Shown in pieces: positions 52,652 through 62,900 of a DNA stretch of 64,000 bases. The stretch covers positions 8,826,001 to 8,890,000 of the forward strand of contig NZ_JACHNH010000001.1 of assembly GCF_014205335.1 (NCBI RefSeq), given 5' to 3'. The notes under the pieces are model-generated. The model saw nothing but the letters and a program-made list of their open reading frames with translations. It made no database searches and was not told the origin of the DNA. This DNA is from Amorphoplanes digitatis. GTDB lineage: Bacteria; Actinomycetota; Actinomycetes; Mycobacteriales; Micromonosporaceae. The position numbers and the translations under genes are program-made. Every line of letters begins with the position of its first letter. The first letter of the stretch is position 1.

Positions 52652-52891
52652 ATGGCTAAGGCTGCGGCACTTCGCAAGCCGAAGAAGAAGGTGAACCCGC
52701 TCGACAAGGACGGGATCACCTACATCGACTACAAGGACACCGCGCTGCTGCGGAAGTTCATCTCGGACCGCGGCAAGATCCGCGCTCGGCGGGTCACCGG
52801 CGTGACCTCCCAGCAGCAGCGGCAGATCGCCCGCGCGGTCAAGAACGCCCGTGAGATGGCGCTCCTGCCGTACACGGCCACGGCGCGCTGA
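52652..52891 (+). CDS. rpsR: Ribosomal protein bS18
   Basis: A 79-residue basic small-subunit protein that pairs with bS6. Signature stretches are GITYIDYKDTALLRKFISDRGKI, RARRVTGVTSQQQRQIARAVKNAREMALLPY (over residues 40-72). No Cys-type zinc motif is present. The ATG has CAGGAG eight bases upstream; the frame is open seven codons further upstream, outside the family start. Confidence 0.97.
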   Translation: MAKAAALRKPKKKVNPLDKDGITYIDYKDTALLRKFISDRGKIRARRVTGVTSQQQRQIARAVKNAREMALLPYTATAR

Positions 52892-52905
52892 GGGGAGGCA
52901 CCGAA

Positions 52906-53355
52906 ATGAAGATCATCCTCACTCAGGAGGTGTCGGGCCTCGGCACCCCCGGCGACATCGTCGAGGTCAAGAACGGCTACGGCCGCAACTACCTGCTTCC
53001 GCAGGGCTTCGCGATTCCGTGGACCAAGGGCGCCGAGAAGCAGGTCACGGTCATCAAGCGGGCCCGCAACGCCCGCGAGATCCGCGACCTGGGCCAGGCC
53101 AACGAGGTCAAGGGCCAGCTCGAGGGCCTCAAGGTCACCCTGACGGCGCGTTCCGGCAACGGCGGCCGCCTGTTCGGGTCGATCACCCCGGCCGAGATCG
53201 TCGACGCGGTGAAGTCCGCGGGCGGTCCGTCCCTGGACCGGCGCCGCCTCGAGCTGCCGGGCCACATCAAGACCACGGGCGCTTACAAGGTCCAGGTCAA
53301 GCTGCACCCCGAGGTGACCGCGACGTTCCCGGTGAACGTCGTCGGCTCCAAGTAA
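52906..53355 (+). CDS. rplI: Ribosomal protein bL9
   Basis: A 149-residue large-subunit protein. The N-terminal domain MKIILTQEVSGLGTPGDIVEVKNGYGRNYLLP (residues 1-32) is the bL9 signature. The central helix (KQVTVIKRARNAREIRDLGQ) and the C-terminal rRNA-binding domain (GRLFGSITPAEIVDAV) follow. The ATG has GGGGAGG upstream. Last gene of the operon, with a strong terminator. Confidence 0.97.
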   Translation: MKIILTQEVSGLGTPGDIVEVKNGYGRNYLLPQGFAIPWTKGAEKQVTVIKRARNAREIRDLGQANEVKGQLEGLKVTLTARSGNGGRLFGSITPAEIVDAVKSAGGPSLDRRRLELPGHIKTTGAYKVQVKLHPEVTATFPVNVVGSK

Positions 53356-53367
53356 CACGGCTCACGA

Positions 53368-53400
53368 GAAGCGCGCCGGCCCCCAGGGCCGGCGCGCTTC
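53368..53400 (+). terminator. Terminator of the rpsF operon
   Basis: Perfect 15-bp stem (GAAGCGCGCCGGCCC and complement) with loop CCA, followed by TTCGTTTG, 12 bp after rplI. Confidence 0.92.
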
Positions 53401-53424
53401 TTCGTTTGTCGGGGGATTTGCTCG

Positions 53425-56400
53425 TCAGCTGAGCGACTGACCGGTGATGGCCGAGTTAAGGACGGTGGCAAGGCCGCCGCCCATCACGGCCGCCGCGAGA
53501 CCGACGCTGGCGGCCTTCCACGAGCCGCTTGCCCGCCGCAGACCCACCGCGACGAGCATGCTCAGCACCAGCGACAGCCCGAACAGCGGTGCGCCGTCGA
53601 GCAGGGTATCCAGGGCGTGTGCCTGCTGACCGCGGTTGAGCACCAGCATGTAGAGGACCACGAGCACGACCGGCACGCCGTACCAGGCGGCGGTGTAACC
53701 CACCGCGGCGAGCGGACCGCCGGTGTCCTCCTCCACGTCCTCGTCGGGCTCGAGAAGATCGTTCTGCCGCGCCGCGGGCGACAGCAGCGTGCTGACCGGG
53801 CGTCGCTCGTAGGTGCCGGCGGCCGGAGAGACCACGCCGCGCGGCGGCCAGGTCGTGTCCGGCGGATCCTGCCAGCGAGCCCCGGTGCGTTGAATGATCT
53901 CCGTGGCGCCCTCGGACGCCGAGTTGGCGGCGGGCACCTTGACCGACGCCGCGACGCCGCCCTTGAACGGCACGAAGCCGGATGTGCTGATCCGCCGCGA
54001 CTCGCCGTCGGCCAGATCGCCGCCGGACTGGAGCTCGCGCCGCCAGTCACCGGTGTTGCCCTCGCGATAGGACGCCGAGCCGGTCGACGTGTCCTCGCGC
54101 CCGGCCTGCTGCCAGGGTGCGGGCTCGGTCCGTTGCCCGAACGGGTCGATACCGTTGGCGGGCAGCGGCGGTTCGCCCTGTTCGGCGCGGAGCTGGCTGC
54201 GCCAGTCTGCGGGCTCGGTCTGCTGCCCGAACGGGTCGATACCGTTGGCGGGCAGCGGCGGTTCGCCCTGTTCGGCGCGGAGCTGGCTGCGCCAGTCGGC
54301 GGAACGGGCCTCGGCCTGCGCCTCGGCGCGCCAGGCACCGGGCTTGGCCGAGACCGGCCGGGTCGGCGACTGAGTCGCCGGCGCGGGCGGCGCCGATGCG
54401 GGCGCGTCGGCGTCCTGCCGCCACCCGCCCGGTTGCGCCGAGATCGGCCGGTCATCGTCACTCCACCGGTCGTCCGGCCGCGCCGCTTCAGGCCGATCGT
54501 CCTCGCGCTGCCAGCCGGCCGATCGTGCGGCCGTCGGCTGGTCGTCGCGCTGTCGGCCGGCCGATCGTGCGGCCGCGGGGCGGTCGTCGAGCTCCCGGCG
54601 GGCCGGCGGCCGGGCGGGCGCGGATCGGGCGGTGTCGCCGCGCCGGTCGTCCGGCAGCGCCGAAACGGGCCTGACCGCGTCGCGCGACCGTGGCTCGGGC
54701 TGGGCCGAGACGGGCTCGTCCGCCTCGGACTCCCAGGTCGACGGCTGGGCCGAGATCGGCATGTTCGCTTCACGCTGGCGGGAGACCGGCCGGGTCGGCC
54801 CGTCGCCGTCGAGCCGCCAGACCTCGGGATCGAGCGGCGGCTCGCCGCCGGCCGTCAACTGGAGTCGCGCACGACCCGGCTCCGCCGCGCTCCGACGCCC
54901 GCCGCCGTTCGCGGCGGACTGCTCGCCGCGCCGCCGCGCAGACTCGTCGCGTCGTGCGACCGCTTCGCTGCTCTCGATGGCAGCGCGTCGCCCGCCGCCA
55001 CCTCCGCGGGGACGAGGGTCTCGGTCGTCGTCCTCGTCGTCGTCGTCCTCGAGCTCTTCGCGATGCCACTGGCCGGTGTCGCTGTCCCGCAGCCAGACGT
55101 CCGACTCCGGGTCGCGGTGCCACTGGCCGGACTCCAGCTCACCCTTCCAGCTGGTGTCGCGCTGGCCGCGCCGGCCGCCGTAGTCGCGCTGGGTATCCGG
55201 ACCACGGTCGAACTCCGGCCTGCGGGGCCCTCCGGGGCCGCGCTGGGCATCCAGGCCGCGCGGCATGCCACCGCTGCGCTGCCCTTCGACGCTGCGCCGC
55301 GGTTCGGGGCCACGCGGCATGCTCCCGCCACGCCGGCCCTCCCCGCCGCGCTGCGGCGGCGCCTCGACGTCGCGCGGTTCCGCGCCGCGCCGGGGTGCGG
55401 CGCCACGCCGGGGCTCCGGGCCGCGGAACGCCTCGGGGTCGCGGCGGGGTTCCGCGCCGCGCTGCGCGCCGGGCCAACGCTCCAGCTCGCCGCCGCGCCG
55501 GGGCTCCTGGCCGGGGTACCCGTCCGGCGGCCGCGGGTCGGCGTCGCGCTGCCGCGAGCCGCCGCCGGACCGGCTGATCGGCCGGGTCTCCTCGTCGCGC
55601 TGCCATGAGCCGGTGTCCGTGCGGCCGTTGGGCCGTCCGCCGGGTTCGGGTTCGCGCTGCCATGAGCCGGTGTCCGTGCGGTTACCGGATCGTCCGCCGG
55701 GTTCGGGTTCGCGTTGCCACGAGCCGGTGTCCGTGCGGCTACCGGATCGTCCGCCGGGTTCGGGTTCGCGTTGCCATGAGCCGGTGTCCGTGCGGCCGTT
55801 GGGCCGTCCGCCTGGTTCGGGTTCGCGCTGCCACGAGCCGGTGTCGGTCCGGCCGTTGGGCCGTCCGCCTGGTTCGGGCTCGCGCTGCCATGAGCCTGTG
55901 TCGCGTCGTCCGCCTGGTTCGGGTTCGCGTTGCCATGAGCCGGTGTCCGTGCGGCCGTTGGGCCGTCCGCCTGGTTCGGGTTCGCGCTGCCACGAGCCGG
56001 TGTCGGTCCGGCCGTTGGGCCGTCCGCCTGGTTCGGGCTCGCGCTGCCATGAGCCTGTGTCGCGTCGGGCGCCGGGTTCGGCCTCGCGCTGCCATGAGCC
56101 GGTGTCCGTGCGGCCGTTGGGCCGTCCGCCTGGTTCGGGCTCGCGCTGCCATGAGCCCGTGTCGGTCCGGCCGGCCGGCCGGCTCTCGATCTCGGGCCGT
56201 CCGCCGATCTGGAGGCGCCCGCCGTTCTCCTGCCCGTTCTGCCGGGAGCCGGTGTCGATCCGCCGCTGACGGCCGCCGACCTCGGGTTCGCGCTGCCAGG
56301 AGCCCGTGTCACCGCGGCCCGGCCGGTCCCCGTTGCTCGCGCCGCTCTCGCGCTGCCAGCTGCTGGTGTCGGAGCGGCTCTGCCAACCGGCCGCATCGCG

Positions 56401-57978
56401 GTCGCGAGGTTGCAGGGGCAGCGGGATGACGCCGGTCTCCGCGGCGCTCTGCGCCCACGGGTCCACCGGCGGACCGGGCTCGGGATCGCGTCGCCACGAG
56501 CCGGTGTCACGCCAGCCGTCGGCGCGTGCCTCGCCGGCCCGCGCCTCGTCGCCGCTGCGCCAGCCCTCGGCGGGCGAGGAACTGCGCCAGCTGTCGGTGC
56601 GCTGGTCGGGGCGTGCCTCGTCGCCGCTGCGCCAGCCGTTCGTCGCCGGCGGGCTGCTCTGCCAGCTGTTCGTCGTCGTGCTCGTGCGCCAGCCGTCGGT
56701 GGCCGGCGGCTCCGGGGTGCTCCGTCGCCAGCTCGGCTCGGTCGAACCCGGATCCTGGAAGGCGGGCATGCTGCCGGTGTCGGTGTGACCCGCCCAGTTG
56801 TCGGCTTCCGTCCGGCCGCTCCAGCCCGTACCCCCGCTGGTCCGGGATCCGACGTCGGGCGCGCGACGGCGCCCGCCCTGCGCCGTGCCGTCGCCCAGGC
56901 CCGCCTGGCCGGCGGCCGACTCGCGGCGCCACGCCGCGCGGTCGTCCTCGCGGACGAGGTGGCGGCCGTCGTCGATCGGCGTCGACCAGCTTCCCTGGTA
57001 CGGCGTGGCCGGCGCCGCCGGCCGGCTCTGCCCCGGCGCCTCGGGGCCGGGGCGGGTGGTCTCGGTGAACTGCTGCCAGCTCGGGCGGCTGTCCCAGGAC
57101 GGGCGGCGCTCGGGCTCGCGCTGCCGCGGTGCGTCGGCGGGCTGCCAGGTCGTGGTCGGATCGGTGAACTGCTGCCAGGTCGGCCGGTCCTCGGTGCGCG
57201 GCGCCTCCCACGGCGGGGTCGTGCTCGGCGGACCGCTCTGCCACGAATCCGCGGGCCGCTGCTGCCAGGACGGCGCCGCGTCGGCCGGCCGCTGCTGCCA
57301 GGACGGGGTGGCGTCCGCGGGCGGCTGCTGCCAGGACGGCGTGGCGTCCGCCGGCTGCCAGGTCGGCGTGCCGTTGGAGGTCTGGTCGTCGGTCTGCGGG
57401 GTCGGCCAGGCGGTGCTGGAGATGGCCGGCAGCCGCGTGGGCGCCTCGGTCTGCGGCGGGAGGCTGTCGGCGTCGTCGCCCTGCCATGCCTCGGTCGTCG
57501 TACGCCAGCCGTGCGAGCCCGACGCGGAACGCCACTCGGTGGTCTGCCGCCAGCGGGCACTCTCCGTAGTGGCGCGCCACTCGGAGGTCTGCGTGCGCCA
57601 GCCGACGCCGTCCGCGGGCAGAACGGGCCGGCCGGTCGCCGCGACATCGGACCAGCGACTCAGCGTTCCGGACTGCTCACCCGACGAAGTTTCGGGGTTT
57701 TGTGCCCAGGCGTCCGCGCGCAACGACCAGGCGACCGCCTCGGGAATCGGCTGCATGCTGCCAGTGTCGGCGGGCGATCCGGTGCCCCAGACGGTGGCCC
57801 CAGGCCTCGCAATCTCGGACGAATCGGGATCATCCGGGCGGTCTGTGGGTGTCCAGGACCCCGGCGCGCTCCTTTCGCGCGGCAGGCGGGCGCCGTAGTC
57901 CCAATCCCGTTGGTCCACGGGAAAAGCGTGACGTGCATCCGACCGATCTGCAACGCCCTGGAGCGACGGCTTGGTCAC
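53425..57978 (-). CDS. Giant disordered Trp-rich repeat protein with C-terminal membrane domain
   Basis: About 1517 residues, not recognised as a known family. Nearly all of it is low-complexity and hydrophilic, but with regularly spaced Trp. It has PSWQQ and WRT/WQ repeats in the N-terminal third. In the middle are a dozen copies of a 14-19-residue repeat such as RTDTGSWQREPEPGGRPNG (DNA about 55590-56300). Then come Arg/Gly-rich PRRGAEPR repeats and WRSQLRAEQGEPPLPANG duplicated. The C-terminal 110 residues form about three membrane helices (WYGVPVVLVVLYMLVL, APLFGLSLVLSMLVAVGL and SVGLAAAVMGGGLATVL). The proposed GTG start lacks a strong site; the frame is open 38 codons upstream. It lies convergent to rplI and divergent from dnaB. 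It may be a cytoplasmic scaffold anchored at the membrane. Confidence 0.65.
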   Translation of the reverse strand: MTKPSLQGVADRSDARHAFPVDQRDWDYGARLPRERSAPGSWTPTDRPDDPDSSEIARPGATVWGTGSPADTGSMQPIPEAVAWSLRADAWAQNPETSSGEQSGTLSRWSDVAATGRPVLPADGVGWRTQTSEWRATTESARWRQTTEWRSASGSHGWRTTTEAWQGDDADSLPPQTEAPTRLPAISSTAWPTPQTDDQTSNGTPTWQPADATPSWQQPPADATPSWQQRPADAAPSWQQRPADSWQSGPPSTTPPWEAPRTEDRPTWQQFTDPTTTWQPADAPRQREPERRPSWDSRPSWQQFTETTRPGPEAPGQSRPAAPATPYQGSWSTPIDDGRHLVREDDRAAWRRESAAGQAGLGDGTAQGGRRRAPDVGSRTSGGTGWSGRTEADNWAGHTDTGSMPAFQDPGSTEPSWRRSTPEPPATDGWRTSTTTNSWQSSPPATNGWRSGDEARPDQRTDSWRSSSPAEGWRSGDEARAGEARADGWRDTGSWRRDPEPGPPVDPWAQSAAETGVIPLPLQPRDRDAAGWQSRSDTSSWQRESGASNGDRPGRGDTGSWQREPEVGGRQRRIDTGSRQNGQENGGRLQIGGRPEIESRPAGRTDTGSWQREPEPGGRPNGRTDTGSWQREAEPGARRDTGSWQREPEPGGRPNGRTDTGSWQREPEPGGRPNGRTDTGSWQREPEPGGRRDTGSWQREPEPGGRPNGRTDTGSWQREPEPGGRPNGRTDTGSWQREPEPGGRSGSRTDTGSWQREPEPGGRSGNRTDTGSWQREPEPGGRPNGRTDTGSWQRDEETRPISRSGGGSRQRDADPRPPDGYPGQEPRRGGELERWPGAQRGAEPRRDPEAFRGPEPRRGAAPRRGAEPRDVEAPPQRGGEGRRGGSMPRGPEPRRSVEGQRSGGMPRGLDAQRGPGGPRRPEFDRGPDTQRDYGGRRGQRDTSWKGELESGQWHRDPESDVWLRDSDTGQWHREELEDDDDEDDDRDPRPRGGGGGRRAAIESSEAVARRDESARRRGEQSAANGGGRRSAAEPGRARLQLTAGGEPPLDPEVWRLDGDGPTRPVSRQREANMPISAQPSTWESEADEPVSAQPEPRSRDAVRPVSALPDDRRGDTARSAPARPPARRELDDRPAAARSAGRQRDDQPTAARSAGWQREDDRPEAARPDDRWSDDDRPISAQPGGWRQDADAPASAPPAPATQSPTRPVSAKPGAWRAEAQAEARSADWRSQLRAEQGEPPLPANGIDPFGQQTEPADWRSQLRAEQGEPPLPANGIDPFGQRTEPAPWQQAGREDTSTGSASYREGNTGDWRRELQSGGDLADGESRRISTSGFVPFKGGVAASVKVPAANSASEGATEIIQRTGARWQDPPDTTWPPRGVVSPAAGTYERRPVSTLLSPAARQNDLLEPDEDVEEDTGGPLAAVGYTAAWYGVPVVLVVLYMLVLNRGQQAHALDTLLDGAPLFGLSLVLSMLVAVGLRRASGSWKAASVGLAAAVMGGGLATVLNSAITGQSLS
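55590..56180. repeat. Coding minisatellite in the giant membrane protein gene
   Basis: About a dozen tandem copies, 42 or 57 bp each, of a unit encoding DTGSWQREPEPGGR with or without PNGRT. Units are nearly identical at the DNA level, and both unit lengths are multiples of three, so the frame is kept. Confidence 0.85.
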
Positions 57979-58061
57979 GGAGCCCAGCTTTTTATCTCTC
58001 CACACGCTGGGGACGACAAATCTGCAGGTAGCCAAGGCGCGTCCGGCGGCATCCCCAGGCG

Positions 58062-58114
58062 TTGTACACAGGCTGTGCACAGGGCCGCGCACAGGCCTGG
58101 GCTACTTGTCCACA
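58062..58114 (+). promoter_or_regulatory. DnaA boxes in the dnaB upstream region
   Basis: TTGTACACA (58062) and a perfect TTGTCCACA (58106-58114) in the 349-bp divergent region before dnaB. No gene or other element was recognised in that region. Confidence 0.5.
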
Positions 58115-58327
58115 GGTTGTCCCGAGGCTCGTCCACCGGCGCTCTTGGGTCTGTGACGTGCGGCTTCGTATGGTTACCCGCGCCGGATCATGTCCTCGTC
58201 CGGGCACGTGCCGAAATTTTTTGCGAATTTGTGGTCCCGGTCACCCGAGCGAGGGCGGGGATCACCCGAAAGTGTCGTACCCGGACTGTTCGATCACGGC
58301 AGAACGACGATGAAGGGTTAGGTCGGC

Positions 58328-59767
58328 ATGTCGATCACCGACGACGCACGACCGGAGTCCCGGCCGCAGTCATCGCCAGGGGACAAGGCCCCAGGTGGCC
58401 GCCCGCCCGGCGCAGGCGGTCCGCCGCATACCGGCGGCTTCGACAAGTCCCCACCGCAGGACATCGCGGCCGAGCAGAGCGTGCTCGGCGGCATGCTGCT
58501 TTCCAAGGACGCCATCGCCGATGTCGTCGAGATCCTCAAGTCGCACGACTTCTATCGCCCGGTCCACGCCACCGTCTTCGACACGATCCTCGAGCTCTAC
58601 GGGCGAGGCGAGCCGGCCGACGGCGTCACCGTGGCGGCGGCGCTCTCCGACTCGGGCGACCTGCAACGCATCGGCGGCGTGCCCTACCTGCACACCCTCA
58701 TCGAGAGCGTGCCGACCGCGGCCAACGCCGCCTACTACGCCCGCATCGTCTCCGAGCGCGCCGTGCTGCGCCGCCTCGTCGAGGCGGGCACCAGGATCAC
58801 CCAGCTCGGCTACGGCACGGGCGGCAACGGCGGCATGGACGTCGACGACATCGTCGACCTGGCACAGCAGGCCGTCTACGACGTGACCGAGCGGCGGGTC
58901 AGCGAGGACTTCGCGGTCCTGGCCGACATGCTTCAGCCGACGCTGGACGAGATCGAGGCGGTCGGCGCCACCAACGGCATGATGACCGGCGTCCCGACGG
59001 GCTTCTCCGACCTGGACCGCCTGCTCAACGGCCTGCACGCCGGCCAGCTGATCATCGTGGCCGGCCGACCCGGCCTCGGCAAGTCGACGGCGTCGATGGA
59101 CTTCGCCCGCAACGCGGCCATCCGGTCCAACTGCGCCAGCGCCATCTTCTCCCTGGAAATGAGCAAGATCGAGATCGTGATGCGGCTCCTGTCGGCCGAG
59201 GCCCGCGTCCCGCTGCACGTCCTGCGCTCGGGCCAGCTCTCCGACGACGACTGGACCAAGCTGGCCCGCCGGATGGGCGAGATCAGCGAGGCCCCGATCT
59301 TCGTCGACGACACCCCCAGCATGAACCTGATGGAGATCCGGGCGAAGGCCCGCCGCCTCAAGCAACGCCACAACCTGAAGCTGATCGTGGTCGACTACCT
59401 CCAGCTGATGTCCTCGCCGAAAAAGACGGAGAGCCGCCAGCAGGAGGTCGCGGAGCTGTCCCGAGGCCTGAAGCTGCTGGCCAAGGAGGTCGAGTGCCCG
59501 GTGATCGCGGTCAGCCAGCTGAACCGTGGCCCGGAACAACGCACGGACAAGCGCCCTCAGCTGTCCGACCTGCGTGAGTCCGGCTCGATCGAGCAGGACG
59601 CCGACGTGGTGATCCTGCTGCACCGCGACGACTACTACGACAAGGAGTCACCGCGGGCGGGCGAGGCGGACTTCATCGTGGCCAAGCACCGAAACGGCCC
59701 GACGGACACGGTGACGGTGGCGGCCCAGCTACACCTGTCCCGCTTCGTCGACATGGCGATCGTCTAG
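58328..59767 (+). CDS. dnaB: Replicative DNA helicase DnaB
   Basis: A 479-residue hexameric helicase that unwinds DNA at the fork. After a 40-residue disordered tail comes the N-terminal domain (PPQDIAAEQSVLGGMLLS). The RecA-like motor follows: Walker A IVAGRPGLGKSTASMDFARN, the DnaB motif FSLEMSK, Walker B LIVVDYLQLM, QEVAELSRGLKLLAKE and the DLRESGSIEQDADVVILLHR arginine-finger area. No intein interrupts it, unlike in several actinobacteria. The ATG follows AAGGGTTAGG. DnaA boxes lie upstream and two terminator hairpins downstream. Confidence 0.97.
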   Translation: MSITDDARPESRPQSSPGDKAPGGRPPGAGGPPHTGGFDKSPPQDIAAEQSVLGGMLLSKDAIADVVEILKSHDFYRPVHATVFDTILELYGRGEPADGVTVAAALSDSGDLQRIGGVPYLHTLIESVPTAANAAYYARIVSERAVLRRLVEAGTRITQLGYGTGGNGGMDVDDIVDLAQQAVYDVTERRVSEDFAVLADMLQPTLDEIEAVGATNGMMTGVPTGFSDLDRLLNGLHAGQLIIVAGRPGLGKSTASMDFARNAAIRSNCASAIFSLEMSKIEIVMRLLSAEARVPLHVLRSGQLSDDDWTKLARRMGEISEAPIFVDDTPSMNLMEIRAKARRLKQRHNLKLIVVDYLQLMSSPKKTESRQQEVAELSRGLKLLAKEVECPVIAVSQLNRGPEQRTDKRPQLSDLRESGSIEQDADVVILLHRDDYYDKESPRAGEADFIVAKHRNGPTDTVTVAAQLHLSRFVDMAIV

Positions 59768-59776
59768 CGATGTCCG

Positions 59777-59843
59777 GCCGGGCTCAGGCCCGGCGTTGCA
59801 CGCGAGATCGGTGAGCAGCCGTTAGATTTGCGGCTGCTCACCG
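59777..59843 (+). terminator. Double terminator after dnaB
   Basis: Two hairpins: GCCGGGC/GCCCGGC (59777-59794) and a perfect 13-bp stem CGGTGAGCAGCCG with 9-base loop (59809-59843). Confidence 0.8.
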
Positions 59844-59918
59844 GTATCGAGAAACGCCTCGGCGGGTCACCTCTGCCGAGTCCTTCGACTTCAGGAACGC
59901 CTGACAGGCGAGTCCGGC

Positions 59919-62900
59919 CTACTCGTGGCCGGCGTCTGGAGGGTCCTCGCCCGGCCGGGAATCGCGTCCCTCCGCCGGCGGCGTTACGCCCGGGGCGGGC
60001 CGTACGTCCAGCCCATCCGTTCGCCCTCCTCGCACAGCCTCATCAGGCTCGCCTCGGTCGGAAGGTCGGCCCGCAGCACGTCCCGTGCGATCTCTTCCGC
60101 CGTCGGACGGTCGATCACCTGGACCCGGTCCTGTAGCTGGTCGTCGTAGATGAAGCGAACCGCCAGGCCCGGTGCGTAAATCCATGCCTTCCGGGGGACG
60201 CTCCACAGGACCGCCTGGAGAGGGCGAGCCACGTCGATGTGGTGGGCCACCATGCTCGTTATCGTGCCCGACTCGTCCGACTTCAGGATCGTCCGATAGG
60301 CGAACTCCGTGCCGGTCATCATCCAGTTCCGATCTACTGGTGCCGAAGACGTCGTCCTGAGTGAGCGCATGTCTGTCCAGAATCTCCTGGAAGGGTACTC
60401 GACTCGAGGCCAGCCGATTCCACTCGTCCGAATGCTTCGCAATCCATGTCCCGAAGCTGGTGTCGACAGTTTTCATCGGCCCGAGCCGCTCGACATCGGT
60501 GGGCTGATGGGTAGCAATTTCGGCGCGTTTGTTGACCGCTAGCACCCGCAGGAAGGCGTCGACCCGGGACTCAAACGGGGCCAGCGGAAACCGAATCACC
60601 TCGTACAGTCGATGTGTTTTCTTTCCGATTTCCCACGAAAGTGCTGTTGGGAACTGGAGCTCGAATTTGGCGCCGGACGGGTCGGTCACCGTCACGTTAA
60701 GGCCGTTGTGCCGGCCGCCGCCCTGCCAGAAGTTGACCATCCTGCCCGGTCGGTAGCCCAAACCCCGGAGCGCATCGAAGATCGCCTGGACGGTGGCTGT
60801 GTATTCGGCGTCGGATATCTGGAACGAGAACCGGACCCGATCCTTGGCGCCGGCCAGGAACTCGTCCAGATCGGACCCTTCCGTCTCGACCTGCTCCAGG
60901 TATGCACGTCCGAGGGACTCCCAGGTCTTGCAGGAGTGCTCGGTGCCCACAAGCTTCGGCGGCGGAACAGCGTCGGCCAGCTCGTTCTCGATGCCGCGCA
61001 GATCGACAAGCACCCGCGCCGCGACAATCCGAGCGTCTTCGACCGAGGCCGCGATCCTGGCCGTCTCGTGGGGCGGAAGCCGATCCAGCATGCGCCGTTC
61101 GGCGGTTTTAAGATCGAAGTCGTCGACGGTCAGGGATGTGGTGAGGCCGCCCGGGGTGGGCCGAACTGCCAGCCCATCTGCTCGCCCTCCTCGCACATCT
61201 TCCGCAGGGTCGCCTCGTTCGGCAGTTCCGTGCCCAGCGTCTCCCGGGCGATCCGTTCCGCCGCCGCCCGATCGATCACCTGCGTCCGGTCCTGGTACTT
61301 GTCGTCGTACAGCATCGGGACCGCCAGCGCCGGGGCGTAGATCCAGGCCTTCCGGGGTGCGCTCCAGATCACCGCCTGGAACGGCTCGTCCAGCCGGGCC
61401 TGGTAGGCGATCAGGCTGGTTATCGCGCCCGACTGGTCGGACTTCAGAACCGCCTGATAGTCGAATTTCTCGTCGGCCATCTCCGTCATCCGATCTGGTG
61501 CCAGGGAGTACTTCGTCAAGGGTCAGGCCGTATTGGTCGAGCGCCTCCTCGACGGACATGCCCCGCCGATCGAGATCCCGAGCATACGTTCCCCAGGCGG
61601 CGGGTTCGTCGGCGATGAATCGTTCGAGGGTGGTGTCCACCGTCTTGTCTATCGGCAGCCGGTCCAGCCCTTCCGGCTGGTGCGCCGCGACATCCCTCTC
61701 CTTGTTCAACGCCAGCATCCGCAGGAAGGCGTCCACGCGCAGACGGGCCGGCTCGCGCTTCAGGCGCAGGGTCTCGTAGTCAGGGTGGGTGTCATCGCCG
61801 ATGCTCAGCGATAGCGCGGTCGGAAATTGCAGCTCGAACACGAAGCCCGCGGCATCCCGCAACGTGACGTTCAGTCCGTTGTGGCGGCCTCCGCCACCCC
61901 AGAAGTTGACGATGCGGTCCGTCTGAAAGCCCAGTTCCCCGAGCCTGCCGAGCACCGATTCGACGGCGTCGACATATCCCTCCTCGCTCAACCGCACGGA
62001 GAACCGGACGCGGTCCTTCACCCCTTGCAGGAACTCGGAAACGTCGAGGACCTCGAACTCCGACTCGACGGCGAAGGTGCGCGCCAGGGAGTCGGCCGTC
62101 TTGACCCGATGCTCTTCGCGCACCACTTCCATAGCCGGCTGACCGCCGCCGGCGTTCAACTCCGCGACGACCTGGTGAAGCTGAGCGGAGATGCGCTCCG
62201 CCACGGGCTCCACCGCGTGAACGGCCGCCTCGATGGCCTGGCGATCCTCGGGGGGAATTGCCGGGCCGGTGCCGGTCGGGGCCAGGGACGCGCGGCTCCA
62301 CAGGCCCGGCTGGTGGTAGGGCAGGGGTGCCGGTTCGCCCCGGCCGTTGACGACGACCGCGTCCATCGACACGACGTTGCCGTCGTTGGTTCGGCCGGTG
62401 TGGGTGTAGAGGGGGGTGTCCTGTGACAGGCGGCCGGTCTGGGGATCCAGGAACAGGATCGTGCCGCCCTGGTTGACCGCCGCCCAGGCGTGTGCCGTTC
62501 CGCCTTCGGAGTCCGTGACGATGACGGCGAACGCGCCGTGGCCCGAGTTGTACAGGTGGTTGTGCAGGTTGGTCATCGCCTTGTCGACCGCCTGCTTGGC
62601 CTGCGGATGGTTCAGGCCACCGACGTACGGGCACAGCCCCTGGAACTCGGCGCCCATCGTGTCTTCGATCCGCGTGAGCCCGTCGACCTCCGCGCCCAGC
62701 GGCCTGGTCGGGTCGCCCTGTGCGTACGAGTCGAAGGTTCGTGGCGCCGAAACGCGGGGGCGGCCATGCAGGTATGTGTCGAACAGCGCGAGCACGCCGT
62801 CGACGCAGTTGATCCCGCGGGTGGGGTCCGCCTGCGGTCCGCCGTCGTTCGCCAGTCCGAACCACTCGCCGATCCGCGGATCGGCCAGTCGCGACACCCT

